The notes under the pieces were generated by a model. The model was given only the letters and a program-made list of their open reading frames with translations, had not been told where the DNA came from and searched no databases. From positions 526 through 20,890 of the forward strand of contig MGYR01000173.1 of assembly GCA_001801825.1 (NCBI GenBank): a DNA stretch of 20,365 bases, in the 5' to 3' direction. Positions within the stretch are counted from its first letter, which is position 1, and each line of letters starts with the position of its first letter. The stretch is from Gammaproteobacteria bacterium RIFCSPLOWO2_02_FULL_56_15. GTDB taxonomy: Bacteria; Pseudomonadota; Gammaproteobacteria; Eutrophobiales; Eutrophobiaceae. Both the position numbers and the translations under genes were made by a program. Positions 17,301-20,365 of the stretch are shown here, piece by piece.

Positions 17301-18214
17301 ATGGCGGTCGGATGGTTATGGGTTTCCACTTTCATGAGGATGTTCACCGCCTCCGGGTGGAAACGATATTGCTTGTCCTCCGGATCGGGGTAAAACCAGG
17401 ACCCGGTATAGCCGGACATGACCGCGGCATTATCCCGGTACGCCGATAGAGTCCGGCCGGGGTGTTCCGCATGAGTTCTGCGGATCATCCCGAACAGCGA
17501 GGTATCCCGGGGTTCTCCATCGACGATCCATTCGGCGTTGAAGATCTTGTGCCGGCAGTGTTCGGAATTCGCCTGGGCGAACATCATCAGCTCCACGTCC
17601 GTAGGGTTCCGTTGCAGCGAGCAAAATACCGCATACAGGTAATCGATCTCAGCGTCAGACAGGGCCAGCCCGAGTCCGAGATTGGCCTGCTCCAAAGCAC
17701 GGCGTCCATGCTGAAGGATATCGATGTTGCCGAGGGGTCTTGAGGTTTGTTGATGAAAGAGCCGCTCAGCCGCATCAGTATCAGAGAGGATAACCTGGGT
17801 CATGCGATCGTGGATCAGGTCGCCTGCCCGGTTGCACAGCAGGGAAAAATCCGGCACAGCCTCAGCAAAGGATAAATGCCATTGCAGGCCTCTCTCGATA
17901 CGGACAAGACCTGTCAGGCCGCAATTATGCAGGATGTCGGCCGCCTTACTGCCCCAGGGCGAGATCGTACCGGGTCTGGGTACGACCAGTAGTCTGACCT
18001 GGGTCCCCGCATGCGGTTCCGCTGCCGCTGATCCGTAATCCAGAAGCTCGCGCAGGCGGCGCCTGACCTCCGGATCCAGGCCCTGTCGCCAGGTTACGAA
18101 ATGAATATAATTGGCGGAGATGTCCAACAACCACGGCAGTCGGAGCCGGGCTGAGTTGAGAATCCTGTGTTTCCGGAAATCTGAAAGGGCGTTGCCACCA
18201 GGAAAGATATGCAT
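14324..18214 (-). CDS. purL: Phosphoribosylformylglycinamidine synthase, single-chain
   Basis: PurL converts FGAR, glutamine and ATP to FGAM, the fourth step of purine synthesis. The 1,296-residue chain is the long form (PurS-like, synthetase and glutaminase fused) and matches E. coli length (1,295). The N-terminal part has PRPGTISPWGSKAADI; the synthetase core has MKVETHNHPTAISPWAGAATG, SIHDVGAGGLSNALPELV and GKDSLSM. The glutaminase (about 1043-1296) carries Cys1138 in GVCNGCQMMSG and His1259/Glu1261 in MPHPERVF. I start it at 18214, where family homology begins; an in-frame ATG 33 codons upstream overlaps the preceding gene. No Shine-Dalgarno precedes 18214, but the ATG overlaps the stop of a tiny upstream ORF (TGATG), which probably delivers ribosomes by coupling. 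Confidence 0.97.
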   Translation of the reverse strand: MHIFPGGNALSDFRKHRILNSARLRLPWLLDISANYIHFVTWRQGLDPEVRRRLRELLDYGSAAAEPHAGTQVRLLVVPRPGTISPWGSKAADILHNCGLTGLVRIERGLQWHLSFAEAVPDFSLLCNRAGDLIHDRMTQVILSDTDAAERLFHQQTSRPLGNIDILQHGRRALEQANLGLGLALSDAEIDYLYAVFCSLQRNPTDVELMMFAQANSEHCRHKIFNAEWIVDGEPRDTSLFGMIRRTHAEHPGRTLSAYRDNAAVMSGYTGSWFYPDPEDKQYRFHPEAVNILMKVETHNHPTAISPWAGAATGAGGEIRDEAATGTGARPKAGLTGFSVSSLHLPDLPQPWEEQNGKPDRIVSALEIMLEGPLGAASYNNEFGRPALCGYFRTFEHTDPETGIIRGYHKPIMLAGGYGVIRDQHIAKQSIPPGAKIIVLGGPAMLIGLGGGAASSMATGQSAADLDYASVQRDNPEMQRRCQEVINQCWAMGPDNPVISIHDVGAGGLSNALPELVHDSGRGAVFELRDIPKDDDGMSPMEIWCNEAQERYVLAVKAADVEKLAGLCRRERAPFAVVGEADDTGRLVLLDRLHGNRPIDLPLQVLLGKPPRLSRRAEHAASPFCERQLEGIEPGAALERVLQLPAVADKRFLITIGDRSVSGLVTRDQMVGPWQTPVADCAVTAASFDAWTGEAMATGERSPVAVIDAPASGRLALAEAITNLCAARINTLQDVALSANWMAACGQGNEDAALFDTVTAVSDLAAGLGIAIPVGKDSLSMNTRWLEAGEEKQVRSPLSVNITAFAAVSDIRLTLTPQLQDTGSASALLLVDLSGGQNRLGGSALSQVFCRPGGRAPDLDKPGLLSAFFRAIQLLNEQGLLLAYHDRSDGGLIICLCEMAFASRRGLSVSLSVGDDEILPLLFNEEPGAVIQIEIQHLDRIRQTFHNCGLNDRYLLLVGRPDPIRQIRIENAGVSIYSATLSHLHSLWSLTTFHMQSMRDNPVTAREEFEGLADEQDPGLSMTVGPSFAAKRDPFMVNTGKPPLIAILREQGVNGHMEMAAAFERAGFAPIDVHMSDLLHARTSLKEFTGIAAGGGFSYGDVLGAGGGWAKTILFNSRLSDEFQAFFERQDSFGLGVCNGCQMMSGLHSLIPGTTHWPDFVQNLSARFESRLVMVEIVESRSILLQDMCGSRLPLVVAHGEGRTSFRRSDDLQRSNPVMRFIDNYGHPAARYPGNPNGSAGSWTGFTNDDGRFTIMMPHPERVFLSRQLSWLPPEWRAETSPWMQLFHNARAWINC

Positions 18215-18306
18215 CAGACAATATATATATCGGTCTGCATGCCGGTTGCGGCCAGGGTATTTTCGGAGAACAGGATGAGCAGCAGCAGGATGACAAGCTG
18301 CTTCAC
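18214..18306 (-). CDS. Small signal-peptide-like ORF, 30 residues, coupled to purL
   Basis: A GTG at 18306-18304 overlaps the stop of the upstream gene as GTGA. A GGAGG (18315-18319) lies eight bases before it, the best ribosome-binding site near purL. The ORF ends with TGA overlapping the purL ATG (TGATG). It starts MKQLVILLLLILFSENTLA, which looks like a Sec signal peptide with a possible cleavage after TLA, leaving an 11-residue tail of mixed residues. It may be a real small membrane or exported peptide, or mainly a translational bridge to purL. I do not recognise a family. Position, overlaps and ribosome-binding site are seen directly; that it is translated is inference. Confidence 0.5.
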   Translation of the reverse strand: MKQLVILLLLILFSENTLAATGMQTDIYIV

Positions 18307-18815
18307 AGGGCAAGCCTCCGGAAGTTGGGATTTGGCGTGGATCGATCCCAGATCTCCTCGAAATCCCCCTTCAGGTGACTGACCATGCGGCGGTCGTTGA
18401 AACTGAGCTTGCCATCATAGCGTTCGGCGTTCAGCCGGTGGATATAGCCGATATTGTCGGCGATAAAGATTTCCTGATTGTAGTTGTGATATTCGGTACC
18501 CGGAATCCGGCACTCGATGAAACTGCTGAGATCCATGGCGAGGTTAATCAGGCGATGTCCCCGGGTGACGATGTTGTTTGAATCGAAGCTCAGGATCCTG
18601 ATGCGGGAACGATGATTCCGCAGTATGAGTTGTTTTACCGCATCTATGTACTCTGCGGTGTCATAGACTTCCGGTGTCAGATCGCGGCTGAGGATTTCCA
18701 GTGTACGAGAGGACTGCTGGGTCATGTGCAGGGTTGCCAGTAGGTTTTCTTCGCGGCTTGCGATCTGAATGGTTTCTTCAGAATGGCCAAGGGTGTATTC
18801 ATTAGATGTGTACAT
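18303..18815 (-). CDS. Conserved protein of unknown function (possibly DUF7931 type)
   Basis: A soluble, charged protein of 170 residues with no signal peptide or membrane segment. The recognisable core is LEILSRDLTPEVYDTAEY, then RSRIRILSFDSNNIVTRGHR, an IECRIPG strand and FIADNIGYIHRLNAERYDGK, ending NDRRMVSHLKGDFEEIWDRS. The arrangement recalls what I remember of gammaproteobacterial DUF7931 proteins and loosely of phospholipase D-like folds, but no HKD motif is present, so I assign no activity. A longer frame from 18881 exists; I prefer 18815 because a sigma70-like promoter lies inside the extension, though neither start has an ideal Shine-Dalgarno. It sits between purB and purL, so it may be co-regulated with purine synthesis. 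Confidence 0.65.
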   Translation of the reverse strand: MYTSNEYTLGHSEETIQIASREENLLATLHMTQQSSRTLEILSRDLTPEVYDTAEYIDAVKQLILRNHRSRIRILSFDSNNIVTRGHRLINLAMDLSSFIECRIPGTEYHNYNQEIFIADNIGYIHRLNAERYDGKLSFNDRRMVSHLKGDFEEIWDRSTPNPNFRRLAL

Positions 18816-18844
18816 CTGCTGTTGTATCCCACTCAATCTGCTAA

Positions 18845-18873
18845 AGCATAGTGTAGTCGGTTCTGATCGACAA
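18845..18873 (-). promoter_or_regulatory. Candidate sigma70 promoter for the unknown gene, small ORF and purL
   Basis: On the minus strand TTGTCG (18873-18868) and TATGCT (18850-18845) are 17 bases apart, each matching its consensus at 4 of 6. It lies between purB and the favoured start at 18815, so it could drive the unknown gene, the small ORF and purL separately from purB. Seen by eye; no known operator noticed. Confidence 0.4.
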
Positions 18874-18894
18874 ATACCCATTCCTTACAGCGGA

Positions 18895-20292
18895 TCACAT
18901 ATCATTCAACTGTGCAGTATTCGCGCAAATCCGCCTTGCCTGTAGTTCTGCATTCCCGGTGTAGCTGCGTGGATGCAGCTGCAAGAGGCGATCCCTCTCA
19001 GCCGCGGGTAAATCCAGGGAAAGGATAAAATCCTGCATACTCTCACGGGATATTACGTGACCCCGCGTAAGGTTTTTCAATGTCTCATAGGCATCGCCCA
19101 TCCCGTGCCTGCGCATAACGGTCTGTACGGCTTCTGCCAGCACTTCCCAGGCGTTGTCAAGGTCCTCTTCCAGTCTTTGGGGCATTACTTCGATCTTGCC
19201 CAGTCCCTTGAGACAGGATTGGCCGGCGAGGACGCAGTGTGCGATGGCTGTCCCCATACTCCTGATCGCTGTGGAATCCGAGAGGTCACGCTGCCATCTC
19301 GAGACTGGGAGTTTTTCCGCGAGATGACCGAGGATACTGTTTGCCAGTCCCAGATTGCCCTCGGCATTCTCAAAATCGATGGGGTTCACTTTATGGGGCA
19401 TGGTGGAGGAGCCAATCTCGCCGGCAACCGGTTGCTGGCGGAAATACCCCAGTGAGATGTAACCCCAGGTATCCCTGCAAAAATCTATCAGTATGGTATT
19501 GATCCTGCAGAGCAGGTGAAAATATTCCGCCATGTAATCATGGGACTCGATCTGGGTTGTGTGCGGGTTCCACGAAAGCTCAAGTGATTCAACAAAGCTA
19601 CGGGACAGCTCGTTCCAGTCGAGATCGGGATAGGCGGCAAAATGGGCGTTGAAATTACCAACGGCGCCATTGAACTTCCCCAGTACGGGCTGGCGGGTCA
19701 ATTGTTCAATCTGCCGCTGCAGTCGGTATACGAACACTCCGATTTCCTTACCAAGTGTCGTCGGGGAAGCTGTCTGCCCGTGGGTTCGGGACAGCATCGG
19801 CTGTCCGGCCTGACTTTCCGCCAGCGTGGCCATAGTCTGGCACAGCCTGATAAACAAAGGAACCAGGTGGAGCTTTTTTGCGTCGTGCAACATCAATGCA
19901 TGGCTGAGGTTATTGATGTCTTCCGAGGTGCAGGCAAAATGGAGGAATTCAATCACCCTGGCCAGTTCAGCCTGTCCCGCGCAGCGTTCCCTGAGGAAAT
20001 ATTCAACTGCCTTGACATCGTGATTGGTGCGTTTTTCGATGGCTTTGATCCGCTCTGCATCAGCCAGGGAAAAGCCTGTCGCAATCTGGATCAGAAAGTC
20101 GCTCGCGTCCTGACTCAGTTTCGGCGCTTCCGGGATCTGCGGATGCGCCGACAGCGCCATGAGCCAGCGTATTTCGACCAGAGTGCGGTAACGGATCAGG
20201 CCGTATTCACTGAAGATTTCACGGAGTGATGAGGTTTTCTCGCCATAACGTCCATCGATGGGCGAAATGGCCGACAATTCATTCAATTCCAT
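18895..20292 (-). CDS. purB: Adenylosuccinate lyase
   Basis: PurB removes fumarate from SAICAR and from adenylosuccinate, serving both IMP synthesis and AMP formation. The protein has 465 residues (E. coli 456). Counting from the second of two adjacent ATGs (MELNELSAISP), His171 in SRTHGQ and Ser295 in GSSTMPHKVNPIDFEN fall at exactly the E. coli catalytic numbers, which supports that start; the ATG at 20295 is a near-equal choice. GGAA lies a few bases upstream. A longer frame to 20346 lacks homology. Other signatures are TNHDVKAVEYFL, HFACTSEDINNLSHAL and SRWQRDLSDS. It is the first gene seen of a minus-strand series leading to purL. The gene is complete. Confidence 0.98.
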   Translation of the reverse strand: MELNELSAISPIDGRYGEKTSSLREIFSEYGLIRYRTLVEIRWLMALSAHPQIPEAPKLSQDASDFLIQIATGFSLADAERIKAIEKRTNHDVKAVEYFLRERCAGQAELARVIEFLHFACTSEDINNLSHALMLHDAKKLHLVPLFIRLCQTMATLAESQAGQPMLSRTHGQTASPTTLGKEIGVFVYRLQRQIEQLTRQPVLGKFNGAVGNFNAHFAAYPDLDWNELSRSFVESLELSWNPHTTQIESHDYMAEYFHLLCRINTILIDFCRDTWGYISLGYFRQQPVAGEIGSSTMPHKVNPIDFENAEGNLGLANSILGHLAEKLPVSRWQRDLSDSTAIRSMGTAIAHCVLAGQSCLKGLGKIEVMPQRLEEDLDNAWEVLAEAVQTVMRRHGMGDAYETLKNLTRGHVISRESMQDFILSLDLPAAERDRLLQLHPRSYTGNAELQARRICANTAQLNDM

Positions 20293-20365
20293 CATTGGGT
20301 TTCCACATGGATCAGGGGCGATGTTGGTCCAGTGGTATGTTGACACTGGCGATATTGTTTTGCAA

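Noticed and set aside
18215..18313. 33-codon N-terminal extension of purL
   Set aside because: It overlaps the end of the upstream gene, has no PurL-like sequence, and the start at 18214 gives the E. coli length.
20293..20365. Longer purB frame or a promoter at the right edge
   Set aside because: The extra 18 codons lack homology, and the window ends too soon to judge a promoter.

Overview
The window looks like a chromosomal segment of a gammaproteobacterium with moderate GC content. The main reason is the run pyrG-kdsA-eno-ftsB-ispD-ispF in the order familiar from gammaproteobacteria. A single-chain PurL of about 1,296 residues and an E. coli-length PurB point the same way, and kdsA implies a Gram-negative envelope with lipopolysaccharide. 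The KdsA is of the metal-dependent (Cys) class, and an rpfF/rpfC pair of the kind best known from Xanthomonas is present. I cannot name a genus; an environmental lineage such as a sulfur oxidiser is only a guess. No rRNA, tRNA, CRISPR array or phage gene was seen.

Layout. Positions 1-1585 (+) hold the 3' end of a LysR-type regulator gene and a cytosolic Sel1-repeat protein. fhs (formate-tetrahydrofolate ligase) follows on the minus strand (1682-3355), converging on the Sel1 gene across a stem-loop. The 565-base gap between the divergent fhs and pyrG holds a 181-bp MITE-like element with 17-bp inverted ends and a CTAA target duplication. The same gap also has a nested hairpin just before pyrG.

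Positions 3921-9848 (+) form a housekeeping run: CTP synthesis (pyrG), Kdo synthesis (kdsA), glycolysis (eno), division (ftsB), the MEP isoprenoid pathway (ispD, ispF) and a hotdog-fold thioesterase. pyrG/kdsA, ftsB/ispD and ispD/ispF overlap, which suggests co-transcription and translational coupling.

Positions 10133-13650 hold a convergent diffusible-signal-factor (DSF) quorum-sensing pair. rpfF (signal synthase, +) and rpfC (five- or six-pass hybrid sensor kinase, -) are separated by only 23 bases. This RpfC has an extra degenerate receiver domain between kinase and true receiver. No rpfG or rpfB lies in the window, so the downstream output must be encoded elsewhere.

On the minus strand from 20292 down to 13688 lie purB, a conserved protein of unknown function, a 30-codon signal-peptide-like ORF not previously called, purL, and an Smr-domain gene just upstream of rpfC. 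The tiny ORF overlaps its upstream neighbour as GTGA and the purL start as TGATG. It carries the only good ribosome-binding site near purL, so purL translation is probably coupled to it. purB and purL together place two purine-synthesis steps in one transcriptional direction.
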